The notes under the pieces: model-generated
The model's input: the letters and a program-made list of their open reading frames with translations, nothing else
Told to the model about the DNA's origin: nothing
The model's database searches: none
Shown here: in pieces, positions 18,382 to 27,587 of the stretch
How positions within the stretch are numbered: the stretch's first letter is position 1
How the letters are laid out: the number at the start of each line of letters is the position of its first letter
Made by a program: the position numbers and the translations under genes
Origin: Syntrophobacterales bacterium
GTDB taxonomy: Bacteria; Desulfobacterota; Syntrophorhabdia; Syntrophorhabdales; Syntrophorhabdaceae
Assembly (NCBI GenBank): GCA_031274925.1
Contig: JAISPL010000006.1
Coordinates: 124,001-188,000 of the forward strand
DNA: 64,000 nucleotides
Direction of reading: 5' to 3'

Positions 18382-19389
18382 TCACTCTTTTATTAATATA
18401 ATGATGGACTCTTTGGAGTTTTCGCTTTCGTTGCCGAATGTATCCACCGCCGTCACATAGTAGGATACGTATCTTGCCTCGGGGAGATTTCTATCAAGGT
18501 AGGAAGGTTCTTTGAGTGGTTCTGTGTTCATTTTCACGGTTTTTCCGCTTGCTATTCTGTACACATTATAACCCAGCAGGTCCGGCTCCGTGTTCATTTT
18601 CCACGTGACCAAGACCTCTCGCTCATTCTTTTCCGTCTTTATTTCTCTCGGAGCCGCCGGAGGCGTCCTGTCGATTGGGTGGGCCGACAGCTGAACGCCT
18701 TTCCCCTCCCATCTCATGCCAGACTTTAAAGCCACAGCCCTCACCTCGTACTGATATGTCTTCCCGTTTTCAAGCCCGGAGTCGACGAAAAATGATGTAG
18801 AGAGCGGGGCAGGGTTGACCGGAAAGAGGGGATAGACGCCTTCCCTCAACCTATAAACATTATAGAGAAGGTTCTCTTCCTTGTCCCATGTAAGCTCAAT
18901 CCTCTCATACTCTCCTCTGGCCTGGACGCCTGCGGGAGGAACCGGAACCGCTTGCCACGTTATGGTAAATGTATTCGAAGCGTCGCCTGCGGTACCAAGT
19001 TTCGTCAATGGGTGCACCCGGTAAGAGTAATGAAAGCCAGTCCTAAGGTCGTCATCTGTAATATAGAGCCTTCCCTTTGCTATCGTGTATCCCTGTTGTT
19101 CCTCCAACAGGATCTCTTTGAAGGGCTCAAATCCCACCATGCAGCTCCCGCAGCTTTTCAAGACTCTAAAACCAGAAAGGTCTTTCAACTCAGCTCCTGT
19201 CACATCCCTCGAAGGAATGGTGAAGGAGAGGAATAGAACACCTTCCTTGATATCCCCCGCGACATCTTTTATACCTCCGGGAATAGGCAGATTCTGAGGC
19301 GCAGGGAAACTTTTCTTGCCGCAACCCGCGACGCCAAAAAAAGTCAGGGCCACGCTAATAATCAGAATTGAGATAGCGTTTTTCCGCAT
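18382..19389 (-). CDS. Lipoprotein with fibronectin type III domains
   Basis: 335 residues from the ATG at 19389, which has AAGGAG before it and gives a signal peptide ending in a lipobox (FFGVAGC, C23). A longer frame from 19473 would bury the signal and is rejected. The body contains two FN3-like domains, each with the NVYR and YEVRAV/YYVTAVD strand motifs, about 160-240 and 250-335. Presumably anchored to the inner or outer membrane facing the periplasm. It overlaps the argH end by 35 nt. Why an FN3 lipoprotein sits between argH and lysA is unknown; similar placement is known from memory in related anaerobes. Confidence 0.85.
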   Translation of the reverse strand: MRKNAISILIISVALTFFGVAGCGKKSFPAPQNLPIPGGIKDVAGDIKEGVLFLSFTIPSRDVTGAELKDLSGFRVLKSCGSCMVGFEPFKEILLEEQQGYTIAKGRLYITDDDLRTGFHYSYRVHPLTKLGTAGDASNTFTITWQAVPVPPAGVQARGEYERIELTWDKEENLLYNVYRLREGVYPLFPVNPAPLSTSFFVDSGLENGKTYQYEVRAVALKSGMRWEGKGVQLSAHPIDRTPPAAPREIKTEKNEREVLVTWKMNTEPDLLGYNVYRIASGKTVKMNTEPLKEPSYLDRNLPEARYVSYYVTAVDTFGNESENSKESIIILIKE

Positions 19390-20734
19390 TGAGCTCCTTT
19401 TCCACTTCGGAGAAAGAGGCCGCCCCCGCTGTTCGCCGATTGGATAAAATTCTCCGAGGGTCAATATGGTCAAATATATCGCTGTCGAAAGCCCCGGAAT
19501 ACGTCTTCATATCTTCTATGTTCATGGCCGAAAGGGCCGTACCATTTTCCTCGCAGTCCCTTACCAACCTCCCAACTATTGAATGGGCTTCCCGGAAAGG
19601 GACCCCTTTCATGGTCAGGTATTCCGCCATTTCAACGGCGGACATATAACTCCCCGCCACCGCAGCCTCCATCCTGGCAACCTTCACTTCCATGCCTTCC
19701 ACGCACAAGGTCATAATGGATAATGCGTCTTTGACCGTGTCGACCGCATGGAAGAGCGGCTCTTTATCCTCTTGAAGATCTCTATTGTATGTCATGGGCA
19801 GCCCCTTAAGAAGAGATAAGAGGGCGAACAGATCGGCCATGACCTTTGAAGCCTTGCCTCTCGTCAGTTCGAGGGCGTCAGGGTTTTTCTTGTGAGGCAT
19901 AAGACTGCTCCCCGTACAAAGCTCGTCAGGGAGTGACACATATCCGAACTCTTCAGTAGAGAATATGATGAGATCCTCCGACAACCTGCTTAAGTGCATC
20001 ATAATCATGGCAAAGACATATATGGCGTCGACGATGAAGTCTCTGTCCGCCACCGTATCCATGCTGTTTTCTGAAACTCTGGAAAACCCGAGTCTTTCTC
20101 TCACGAATTCGCGGTCAAGTGGTATGGTGGAGCCTGCAAGAGCTCCACTCCCAAGGGGCAGGACATCGACGGCGTGCATAACCCCTTTAAGCCGCTCCCT
20201 GTCTCTCTTTAGCATATAATAGTATGCGAGAAGATAGTGGGCAAATGGCACCACCTGGGCCTTCTGCATATGGGTATAGCCAGGCATAAAAACTCCGTTC
20301 CCTTTTTCCCCTTTATTGATCAGCGCCTTGAGCAATCCGACAAGAATTTCATCGACTCTTGCCATCTCGGCCCTGAGAAAGAGCCGCATGTCGAGGGCAA
20401 CTTGGTCGTTCCTGCTTCTCCCTGTATGGAGTTTCTTCCCTGCGTCGCCCGTCTTTTCTATGAGCCGGGCCTCGATATGCATGTGGATATCTTCCATGGA
20501 CGCAGAAAATAGAAACGTGCCCTCCCTTATTTCCGCCTTTATCTCATCCAGAGCGGTCAGGATTGCATCCCTTTCCCCGCCACTAAGTACGCCTATTTCC
20601 CTTAACATCTCCGCATGGGCCTTACTCCCCTCAATGTCGTACTCGAAAAGGGCCCAGTCAAAATCAATGGATGCGCTGTACCGTTCCATAAGCGGATTCG
20701 TCTCTTTTTTGAATCTGCCTCCCCACGCCTTCAT
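19355..20734 (-). CDS. argH: Argininosuccinate lyase
   Basis: Cleaves argininosuccinate to arginine and fumarate, last step of arginine synthesis. 459 residues with the fumarase/aspartase-superfamily signature GSSLMPHKKNPD near residue 280, and the N-terminal WGGRF and TGRSRND segments. Its ATG overlaps the yggS stop by 4 nt; GGGGAG is the ribosome site. Arginine made here feeds the polyamine cluster at 55-60 kb. Confidence 0.97.
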   Translation of the reverse strand: MKAWGGRFKKETNPLMERYSASIDFDWALFEYDIEGSKAHAEMLREIGVLSGGERDAILTALDEIKAEIREGTFLFSASMEDIHMHIEARLIEKTGDAGKKLHTGRSRNDQVALDMRLFLRAEMARVDEILVGLLKALINKGEKGNGVFMPGYTHMQKAQVVPFAHYLLAYYYMLKRDRERLKGVMHAVDVLPLGSGALAGSTIPLDREFVRERLGFSRVSENSMDTVADRDFIVDAIYVFAMIMMHLSRLSEDLIIFSTEEFGYVSLPDELCTGSSLMPHKKNPDALELTRGKASKVMADLFALLSLLKGLPMTYNRDLQEDKEPLFHAVDTVKDALSIMTLCVEGMEVKVARMEAAVAGSYMSAVEMAEYLTMKGVPFREAHSIVGRLVRDCEENGTALSAMNIEDMKTYSGAFDSDIFDHIDPRRILSNRRTAGAASFSEVEKELNAEKRYLNSDY

Positions 20735-21399
20735 GTTCTCTCCCCGAAAATGGCCGTGCCCACTCTCACCATGGTGGAGCCTTCCTCAATGGCTACTTCG
20801 AAATCGGACGACATCCCCATGGAAAGTTCCTTCATATCAAGGCCGAATTCCCTGTTGGCCCGCCCTAAAATATTCCTTAAGGAGGCAAACACGCCCCGCA
20901 CCTCCTCCGGGTCGTCGACAAAAGGCGCCATGGTCATGAGCCCGACCGGTTTCACGTGTTTCAGGGCTACAACTTTCTTCAGCATGCGCCTTAATCCCTC
21001 TTCTTCCGTACCGTGTTTGGAAACCTCCCTGGAGAGGTTGAGCTCAAAAAGGATGTTCATGGGTTTTCCATATTTATCGAGACCCTCCGCAATCTCCAAT
21101 CTATCCACTGAGTGAACATAGTCGAATAGAGGCGGTATATATTTGAGCTTATTCGTCTGGATATGTCCGATCATGTGCCAGCAGACTTTCTCCTCAAAGC
21201 CCTCAATTTTTTTTTTCGCTTCCTGGATATAGTTCTCTCCGAAATCAGTGAGTCCCGCCCGGACTGCCTCTTGAATTTTATCCGAATCGACTCGTTTCGT
21301 CACACCAATGAGCAGCACCTCGGATTCGGCCCTGCCGGCCCTGCACGCAGCCGCTGATATCCGCTCTCTTACAGCCCTGATTGTATCCTCAATATTCAT
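20731..21399 (-). CDS. PLP homeostasis protein, YggS/PROSC family
   Basis: 222 residues, single-domain alanine-racemase-type TIM barrel that binds PLP without known enzymatic activity and buffers vitamin B6. Family landmarks: LLIGVTKRV (PLP lysine), DFGENYIQEAKKK and WHMIGHIQTNK. The ATG at 21399 overlaps the maf stop (TGATG); a GTG one codon earlier is also possible. Linked to PLP-dependent LysA in the same operon, which may be coincidence. Confidence 0.93.
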   Translation of the reverse strand: MNIEDTIRAVRERISAAACRAGRAESEVLLIGVTKRVDSDKIQEAVRAGLTDFGENYIQEAKKKIEGFEEKVCWHMIGHIQTNKLKYIPPLFDYVHSVDRLEIAEGLDKYGKPMNILFELNLSREVSKHGTEEEGLRRMLKKVVALKHVKPVGLMTMAPFVDDPEEVRGVFASLRNILGRANREFGLDMKELSMGMSSDFEVAIEEGSTMVRVGTAIFGERT

Positions 21400-21989
21400 C
21401 ACGAAAGAACGCCCAGTGACAGGAGTGCTTCTGCAACTTCACAAATAGGGAGACCTACCACGTTCGAATAAGAACCTTTTATCTCTTTAACCATATATCC
21501 GCCTTTGCCTTGGACGGCATAAGACCCGGCTTTGCCGAGCGGTTCCGACGTCTTTACATAGCGCATTATCTCCTCGTCGGACAAGTCCCGCACATGGACT
21601 CTCGTTTCGATCGCATCACGGTGCATAATATCTTTCAATACATTCAGGATACAGTACCCGGTAATCACCTTGTGCCACTTGCCTCTGAGCGACCTTAGCA
21701 TATTGAAAGCGTCCGCCTCATCCCTGGGCTTCCCCAGCACCCGGCCTTTGTTCACCACTATGGTGTCTGCGCCGATCACCCATTTATCGGTAAAATGTTC
21801 CCCCACTTTGAGGGCTTTCTCCATGGAAACCCTGAGCGTAAAATCCCTCGGAGATTCATCCTTTTTTTTCCGCTCATCTATGTCAGGGGGGATGATCGAA
21901 AAGGAGATGCCAAGACTTCTCAGTATATCAACCCTTCTTGTGGATTCGCTCGCCAGTACTATCGAATCCCCGTTTCTAACTTGAAACAT
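21399..21989 (-). CDS. maf: Maf-family nucleoside triphosphate pyrophosphatase
   Basis: Hydrolyses non-canonical or excess nucleoside triphosphates (dTTP/UTP or m7GTP depending on subfamily). 196 residues with the SxxR motif (LASESTRR), the GADTIV aspartate, the GKPRD segment and a WHKVITG block. First gene of the eight-gene operon; TAGGAG precedes the ATG at 21989 and a promoter lies just upstream. Confidence 0.95.
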   Translation of the reverse strand: MFQVRNGDSIVLASESTRRVDILRSLGISFSIIPPDIDERKKKDESPRDFTLRVSMEKALKVGEHFTDKWVIGADTIVVNKGRVLGKPRDEADAFNMLRSLRGKWHKVITGYCILNVLKDIMHRDAIETRVHVRDLSDEEIMRYVKTSEPLGKAGSYAVQGKGGYMVKEIKGSYSNVVGLPICEVAEALLSLGVLS

Positions 21990-22013
21990 GTTGACTCCTA
22001 AATGTAGAATAGA

Positions 22014-22042
22014 AAAATATATGAAATCAATTATAATTTCAA
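22014..22042 (-). promoter_or_regulatory. Promoter of the maf-to-dapB operon
   Basis: On the minus strand TTGAAA (22042-22037), 17-bp spacer, TATTTT (22019-22014). A start near 22007 gives an ~18-nt leader that includes the TAGGAG site of maf. The 85-bp AT-rich gap is shared with divergent cutA. Confidence 0.55.
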
Positions 22043-22074
22043 GATAAATCTATTGTACCAAAAAAGAGGTCGTC

Positions 22075-22392
22075 ATGGAAGAGGTCATCCAAATTACCAC
22101 AACTGCGGATAACAAGGAAACCGTTGAGCGCATAGGCATGTCGCTCGTAGAGAAAAAACTCGCAGCCTGCATCCAGATACTGGGTCCCATCAAAAGTGTG
22201 TACAGGTGGAAAGGAAATGTAGAGAACGCCGAAGAATGGCTCTGCCTCATTAAGAGCAAAACATCCCTGTATAAGGAGATAGAGACAGATATCCTCCGTC
22301 TCCACCCTTATGAACTGCCGGAGATAACCGTAACCGATGTCATTGGCGGGTTGGCAGGGTATATCCGGTGGGTGGAGGATGAGACGCGGTGA
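22075..22392 (+). CDS. cutA: CutA-type periplasmic/cytosolic trimeric protein
   Basis: 105 residues, ferredoxin-like fold that forms trimers; historically linked to copper tolerance, exact role unsettled. Family residues: the TTADNKETVERIG start, KKLAACIQI, SVYRWKG and EEWLCLIKS, ending with the HPYELPEI motif. Divergent from maf with an 85-bp spacer; ribosome site AAAGAGG. No signal peptide. Confidence 0.94.
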   Translation: MEEVIQITTTADNKETVERIGMSLVEKKLAACIQILGPIKSVYRWKGNVENAEEWLCLIKSKTSLYKEIETDILRLHPYELPEITVTDVIGGLAGYIRWVEDETR

Positions 22393-22983
22393 GCGAACAG
22401 AAGTAGCGGCTCTAGCCGTACCCCCCCCCAAGCAGGGGATGTAGAGCACTCAATTCCGACTAATCCTGTTTCCGGATATACTTTTGGTCGCTTAGAAGCA
22501 CTGTGTAATCACTTATTTTTAGCTACTGTTGGTTCCGTGACTCAAATGGACGGTTTCCTTCCATTTCTCTCCATCCCTCAATCATTTCACGCCTTTTTCC
22601 TCCACACATTTCCCTCCAGGATCATGGACCAGGACACCTTCCTCTTTGAGCCCTGCACAGGAAAGCCTGCCGGAAAAATCGGAAAACCAGCGAGCCTTAC
22701 TATCTTATTTTCATTACCTTTGGGGCTGGTCTGTCGCGGATGTCCCGTGGGCAGTGGTGCGAGGGCTCTGTTGCCTGATCACCATCCCTTCAACCTGACC
22801 TGCAAGAACACCAAGTACGTGAACGGGCAAGCATTCACAAATGGACAATCCCCCCTTGATGGTGGACATGCGCAACCCTTGTCTATCCGATAGATGTCCC
22901 CGCCGTATCGGTTGAAGGGCTTTGAGCCGGGTAGTTAAATATTCCAGGACCGCTTCGGAATATTTGCAAAACAAGTCTTTTTG
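22393..22983. other. 590-bp gap, nothing recognised
   Basis: Contains a C9 run near 22421 and short open frames without ribosome sites or recognisable motifs on either strand. No RNA gene seen. Confidence 0.4.
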
Positions 22984-23012
22984 TTGACACGCGGGTGAAC
23001 GGTCGCTAATAC
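22984..23012 (+). promoter_or_regulatory. Near-consensus promoter predicting a leaderless mRNA
   Basis: TTGACA (22984-22989), exactly 17 bp, TAATAC (23007-23012). The expected +1 falls on or within a base or two of the ATG at 23019, and there is no ribosome-binding site before that ATG. Confidence 0.7.
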
Positions 23013-23018
23013 TGTATC

Positions 23019-24245
23019 ATGTCTTTGAAGAACTTCTTCGGCCTGCCGAAAAACGTGTGTGTTCTGGGAATTGTCAGTCTTCTCATGGATATAAGCTCCG
23101 AGATGATCTACCCTTTGGTCCCTCTTTTTCTCAACAATGTCCTCTATGCCTCAAAGACATCAATCGGATTGATTGAAGGCATAGCCGAAAGCATGGCAAG
23201 CGTCCTAAAGGTCTTCTCAGGATGGCTCTCCGACCGGCTTGGCAAGCGGAAATCTATCATATTGTGGGGATATGGTATTTCGGTTTTCAGCCGACCTATA
23301 CTCGCAACCGCATCTTCGTGGATCGGTGTACTCACATACCGGTTTACCGACAGAGTCGGTAAAGGGGTGAGGACGGCTCCCCGAGATGCCATCATCGCAG
23401 ATTCCACGGATAAGTCTATTTTGGGAAAGGCCTTCGGTTTTCACCGTACTATGGATACTACGGGTGCGGCAATAGGAGCGTTCATCGCGTTCCTGATACT
23501 GAATTTTCTGCACGGCAGCTTCAGGTCCGCCTTTTGGTTCTCCATGGTGCCCAGTGTCCTGGCCCTCCTCTGCATCATCTTTTTTGTAAAGGATACAAAA
23601 AAAGCGCCAGCACTCAAAACATTGTCTCTAAGAATCCATTTTTCCGACAGCAACTTCTCACGTTTTCTGGTGGTCGTTACCGTCTTTACTCTCGGGAAGA
23701 CATCCGACGCCTTCCTTATCCTGAGAGCCCAGGAATTGGGGGTATCCGTGGCGGTCATTCCCGTTCTCTATCTCACTTTCAATATCAGTTCTGCCCTCTT
23801 TTCCACCCCTGCGGGGATGGTGACGGACAAGGTAGGCGGGAAGGGAATGATACTTTTTAGTTATTTCCTTTTTTCTTTAATTTTTATTGGATTCGCGTTT
23901 GCCACGAATCAGATTCACGCCTGGATGCTGTTTATCGTTTATGGCATCTTTGTGGCGATTAACGACGGCGTGCAGCGGGCTTATGTGGGGACCGTGATAA
24001 GATCAGAGATAACAGGAACAGGATACGGCGTTTACCACACGATCGTGGGCATCGCATCCCTTCCGGCGAGCATTATAGGGGGAGCCCTCTGGCAAAAGTT
24101 CGGTTCCCATGCCCTTTTCTTTTACGGCGCCATGATGTCTTGGGTGTCCATCGTTCTCTTCGTGATACTCCTATATTTTTTTGGAAACAAGGCCCCGGGC
24201 AAACCCGAAAAAGGGGAGTATATATCCAATCAATCCCCCCGATAA
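23019..24245 (+). CDS. MFS transporter
   Basis: 408-residue inner-membrane protein with 12 predicted helices. The loop between helices 2 and 3 carries the MFS signature GWLSDRLGKRK, repeated in weaker form in the second half (GMVTDKVGGKG). The N-terminal LMDISSEMIYPLVPLF is typical of a subgroup annotated as generic or nitrate/drug-like permeases; substrate cannot be inferred. The motif FTDRVGKGVRTAPRD between helices 4 and 5 is a strong marker of this subgroup. Translation probably starts on a leaderless transcript. Monocistronic; a weak terminator follows at 24348. Confidence 0.9.
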   Translation: MSLKNFFGLPKNVCVLGIVSLLMDISSEMIYPLVPLFLNNVLYASKTSIGLIEGIAESMASVLKVFSGWLSDRLGKRKSIILWGYGISVFSRPILATASSWIGVLTYRFTDRVGKGVRTAPRDAIIADSTDKSILGKAFGFHRTMDTTGAAIGAFIAFLILNFLHGSFRSAFWFSMVPSVLALLCIIFFVKDTKKAPALKTLSLRIHFSDSNFSRFLVVVTVFTLGKTSDAFLILRAQELGVSVAVIPVLYLTFNISSALFSTPAGMVTDKVGGKGMILFSYFLFSLIFIGFAFATNQIHAWMLFIVYGIFVAINDGVQRAYVGTVIRSEITGTGYGVYHTIVGIASLPASIIGGALWQKFGSHALFFYGAMMSWVSIVLFVILLYFFGNKAPGKPEKGEYISNQSPR

Positions 24246-24347
24246 CTCCTACAGATATGGACGACAGAACACGGTAGCAACGCCAGTTTCCATCACCAGT
24301 GATGATGCAAGGGGGGCATCCTTACATGACAGATATCGGGAAGAGAC

Positions 24348-24379
24348 GGCCTGAATGAGGCCTCCTTCCTCTTTTTTTA
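24348..24379 (+). terminator. Probable intrinsic terminator
   Basis: GGCCT / AGGCC stem around a GAATG loop (24348-24362), followed after 10 nt by a run of seven T. The short stem and displaced U-tract make it a weak candidate, about 100 nt after the MFS stop. Confidence 0.4.
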
Positions 24380-24596
24380 GATTTTACTAATTCCAAGCGT
24401 GTAAAAAATATTGAGTCTCGCCCGGGGGGATTCGTATTCGCAACACGAGAAGCATCTCCATAAGAGCCACGCCTTTTCGCAGGTCATGGAGTTTACGCCT
24501 TCAGAGATAGAAGCGGCAAAGATAACCCCCCGCCAACTTAAGGGAGGCGTATGGGCATACACGTCATAATAGACAAAACAGGAGAGAGGGTCCGCG

Positions 24597-24887
24597 ATGC
24601 AGGGGGATACCAGTATAGATATTGTCAGGAAAGTGCCGACTCCGTCTATGAATTTCGATTCCCCAGGAAAGCGCAGATTCACTACCCCATTAACCCCAGA
24701 GCTAAAACAAAAGAGCCTCCAACCCAGGAACACGCTCACAGACATTCAGCGATTTCTCGAACATCAGCGGACAACCACACGACAATTATGGCAAAACGTC
24801 AACGACAAGCTTAAAAGAAGCGATAAAAAACTGGAGGAACGGCTCCCTCAAGAATTCCCTAGGAGCGTAGAAATGCCCCCGGCATGA
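24597..24887 (+). CDS. Possible small hypothetical protein
   Basis: 96-residue frame starting at ATG 24597 with AGGAG 12-16 nt before it. Composition is protein-like (charged helical second half, LTDIQRFLEHQRTTTRQLW). It runs 14 nt into the opposite-strand tRNA-Arg gene, which argues that it is either a decayed gene or chance. An upstream short frame from ATG 24487 (27 codons) may belong to the same degraded unit. Family not recognised. Confidence 0.3.
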   Translation: MQGDTSIDIVRKVPTPSMNFDSPGKRRFTTPLTPELKQKSLQPRNTLTDIQRFLEHQRTTTRQLWQNVNDKLKRSDKKLEERLPQEFPRSVEMPPA

Positions 24888-24947
24888 CTCGAACATGCGG
24901 CACATGGTTTAGGAAACCATTGCTCTATCCGCCTGAGCTACGGGGGC
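24874..24947 (-). tRNA. tRNA-Arg (anticodon CCU)
   Basis: Minus-strand cloverleaf: acceptor GCCCCCG / CGGGGGC, D-arm GCTC...GAGC, anticodon stem ATGGT/ACCAT with loop TTCCTAA (anticodon CCT, reading AGG), T-arm GCATG TTCGAGT CATGC, discriminator A. CCA is not encoded. Stems are all complete. tRNA genes are common integration sites, and the flanks here are gene-poor, but no integrase was found. Confidence 0.93.
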
Positions 24948-25312
24948 ATAATAGATAATTATAGCGGTTTTTTAGCTCTATTTCAACAGGAATGTCACCT
25001 CCGAATTGACTCACAATAAATCTTACTCAAGGGAGGAAAAGGATTGTTGGCGCATATATTACCCAATATCTGTCTTTTGGGGGGGGCGTATAAGTCCCCG
25101 CTCTAGGGCTCTATCTGCAAAAAGCGGAGAATGCCCTCAAGAGAGACAACAGTCATTTTTGATGAGTTCTGCACCACCACGAGATATGATAGTATGCGAT
25201 TATCTTCCTTATCTGCCATACCTCAAACCCAGATCTGGATTCCCTCTATACACACAATACATTATAGAGGGGGAATGATATAGACAATCACAGGGGGGAA
25301 AGTGATCGGAAA
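24948..25312. other. Gap of ~365 bp, nothing recognised
   Basis: Short frames only, with a G9-rich stretch near 25080; no motif, ribosome site or RNA structure that I can support. Confidence 0.35.
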
Positions 25313-25411
25313 ATGCACCTCCCCGCCGCAAGCGGCGGGGTATCCCGGGGTTTACGACTGACTATTGGGAAGCCCCCCAAGGGACAGGGAATTAGACCCG
25401 TAGAGATTAAA
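25313..25411 (+). repeat. Dispersed double-hairpin repeat, copy A
   Basis: About 98 bp. Hairpin 1 is CCCCGCCGC-AA-GCGGCGGGG (25321-25340), then TATCCCGGGG, TTTACGACTGACTAT, a second weaker hairpin (GAAGCCCCCCAAGGG...) and a conserved tail GAATTAGACCCGTAGAGATT. Copies B (27588) and C (63910) share this order and orientation. The layout resembles the structured ends of IS200/IS605-type elements; no transposase gene is attached. Confidence 0.7.
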
Positions 25412-25590
25412 ACAAAGGCTTTTACGGCTGATCATAAGAAAGTAACTTCTTATCAAGAAGTTGCATTGAGTGTAAGGATGCAAGCCCCCTTGAAAAATCA
25501 CTGCCCTCAAACTCGCCAAAATCATGCTTTTTCAAGGCTTTATGACTGGACGGAACCACGCTTTTTTGCTATTATTATATTCAATTTTTT

Positions 25591-25596
25591 TATAAT
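25591..25596 (+). promoter_or_regulatory. Probable -10 element of rlmN
   Basis: Consensus TATAAT at 25591-25596 in a very AT-rich stretch; a -35 (TTGCTA, 25566-25571) is present only with a wide 19-bp spacer. A start near 25603 would exclude the TTG at 25596 and support the ATG at 25614 as initiation codon. Confidence 0.4.
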
Positions 25597-25613
25597 TGGA
25601 TGTACTGGACGAG

Positions 25614-26648
25614 ATGCAAAGTTTTTATGAACTAACACTTACCGACCTCGAAAAGATTATCGGTGCCCTCGGGAACGAGAAATTCCGGGCTCGCCAACTC
25701 TATAAGTGGGTCTACAACAAGGGCATCTTGAACTTCTCTTTGATGACCAACATATCAAAGAGCCTCCGCACCGTCTTCGCCGATATGTTCTCCATGGCGC
25801 TCCCCTCAATCACCGAAGTAGTGCCCTCCGGCGACGGCTCGATTAAATTCGGCCTCACCATGTCCGACGGCAACGTGGTAGAGAGCGTGCTCATGCCTGA
25901 TGAGGATCGAAGCTCGCTATGCGTCTCCACCCAGATCGGTTGCAGGATGGGCTGCAAGTTCTGTGTTACGGGGAAGATCGGCTTCCGCCGGAACCTCTCT
26001 GTCTCCGAGATAATCGGTCAAGTGATGGCGGTGAAACAGTATCTCGGCGAGAAGTATATATCTAATATCGTTTTTATGGGTATGGGCGAACCCATCGACA
26101 ACTTGGACAATGTCCTCGTTTCTCTCGAAATCCTGAAGGCCGAACTGGGTCTTGATTTTTCCCACCGGAGAATCACCATCTCTTCCGTAGGTCTTCTCGA
26201 CGGACTCCAGGCAATACAGCCGAAAGTAGCCAGCATCGCCATATCGCTCAATGCAGCTGACGATCAGACCAGATCATTTCTCATGCCCATCAACCGCCTT
26301 TATCCAGTAAGGAAGGTCATCAATTTCGTGAAAGGTTTCAAGGGGAGCCGAAGAATCAGGATCACCTTTGAATACGTGATGTTGAAAGGTATCAACGACT
26401 CCATGGAGAATGCGAAGAGTCTCGCCCAACTCCTTGCAGGCGTGAAGTGCAAGGTGAACCTCATTCCGCTCAACGAATCGCCTTACATCGAATTCAAAAC
26501 GCCCTCCCAGGAGACCGTGGAGCAATTCCAAGAGTACCTTCACGAAAAACACTTCATCACCATCGTGAGGAATTCGCGAGGAAAAGACATCTGGGGCGGA
26601 TGCGGCCAGCTCGGCATGAAATATCTTGAGGAGCTTAAAACTCAATGA
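25614..26648 (+). CDS. rlmN: 23S rRNA/tRNA adenine-C2 methyltransferase
   Basis: Radical-SAM enzyme that methylates A2503 of 23S rRNA and A37 of some tRNAs. 344 residues from ATG 25614. The [4Fe-4S]-binding CRMGCKFC is present, as are the GMGEP SAM motif and the C-terminal methyl-accepting Cys in WGGCGQL. The in-frame TTG at 25596 overlaps the probable -10 box and is less likely. Next gene overlaps the stop (ATGA). Confidence 0.95.
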   Translation: MQSFYELTLTDLEKIIGALGNEKFRARQLYKWVYNKGILNFSLMTNISKSLRTVFADMFSMALPSITEVVPSGDGSIKFGLTMSDGNVVESVLMPDEDRSSLCVSTQIGCRMGCKFCVTGKIGFRRNLSVSEIIGQVMAVKQYLGEKYISNIVFMGMGEPIDNLDNVLVSLEILKAELGLDFSHRRITISSVGLLDGLQAIQPKVASIAISLNAADDQTRSFLMPINRLYPVRKVINFVKGFKGSRRIRITFEYVMLKGINDSMENAKSLAQLLAGVKCKVNLIPLNESPYIEFKTPSQETVEQFQEYLHEKHFITIVRNSRGKDIWGGCGQLGMKYLEELKTQ

Positions 26649-27130
26649 AAGGCAGACTACCGGTATACAGAGATTCCTTTTTTTGTGGCACTGAACGGCC
26701 CGACGGGCTCGAACTGGCCATGTCTTACGAGAGCCACCTCGTTCTCTGCGACCTATTTGCGGACACAAGGTTTGAAGGATACACGGACGTCCTCCATGGC
26801 GGTATGATTTTCGGCATCATGGACGTTATGATCTGGTATGTCATTTTCATGGAAACGAAAAAGATATGCATGACCAGAAAGACGGAAACCGAGTTCCTGA
26901 AGCCTGTCATGTGCAACGTCCACTATACCGCCAAAGCCCAATTTCTCCACATTGACGACAGGGATGCGTACGCCGAGGCATGGATCGAGAATGAAAACGG
27001 CGAGATCTGCGCGAAAGTAAACGCCCTCTTCCGCGAAGCCCGCATCCCGGTAAGTCATTTCATAAACCGGTTTGATTTCAGTATTACGACTCCGGAGATA
27101 AGGGATCATTTTCTCTCCCTCTTGGAATGA
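26645..27130 (+). CDS. Hotdog-fold (PaaI-like) thioesterase-family protein
   Basis: 161 residues. The segment DVLHGGMIFGIMDVMIWYVIF matches the central helix motif (LHGG...D) of PaaI/4HBT-type acyl-CoA thioesterases, and the KTETEFLKPV strand follows as in that fold. The N-terminal ~30 residues are extra. ATG overlaps the rlmN stop by 4 nt, so it is translated with rlmN. Substrate unknown. Confidence 0.8.
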   Translation: MKGRLPVYRDSFFCGTERPDGLELAMSYESHLVLCDLFADTRFEGYTDVLHGGMIFGIMDVMIWYVIFMETKKICMTRKTETEFLKPVMCNVHYTAKAQFLHIDDRDAYAEAWIENENGEICAKVNALFREARIPVSHFINRFDFSITTPEIRDHFLSLLE

Positions 27131-27587
27131 AACAAAGTGATCCGCATCGTCGTCAGCGGTTAAGAACTGGTCATTAGTCATTGCGGCGCATCTCCTTTCG
27201 GCGCTATGACAAAAAAGCAACTGGGGCTAAGTTAGTTAGAAGTTAAAGGGCCAAAAAAGTCTGAATTCCGGATTAAACCAGAAATAACAAAATCCCTAAA
27301 TAACTGCCAAGGGTACTATACGCCACATTATAGCGCCACACTCGAAATTATATAAACTATCTCCTTTTGGACAGTATTCATACTCAAATAACAACCACAC
27401 AGGTCAATTACCGCTGGATTCATGGTCGGAGCACGGAATGACGGAAAGGGCAACAGAGGAATCGTGCAGGCGGTGGCATGGCTCTATGCTCGAACGTGCC
27501 CGCCTTGGCCTGTATGCTTTCTAAAATCTGGGCGACAAAAATAGAGGCGCCGCAGGCATATATTAAGGTTACTCGGCCAATGGCGAG
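27131..27587. other. Gap of ~455 bp, nothing recognised
   Basis: Low coding potential on both strands and no RNA motif; flanked on the right by repeat copy B. Confidence 0.35.
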
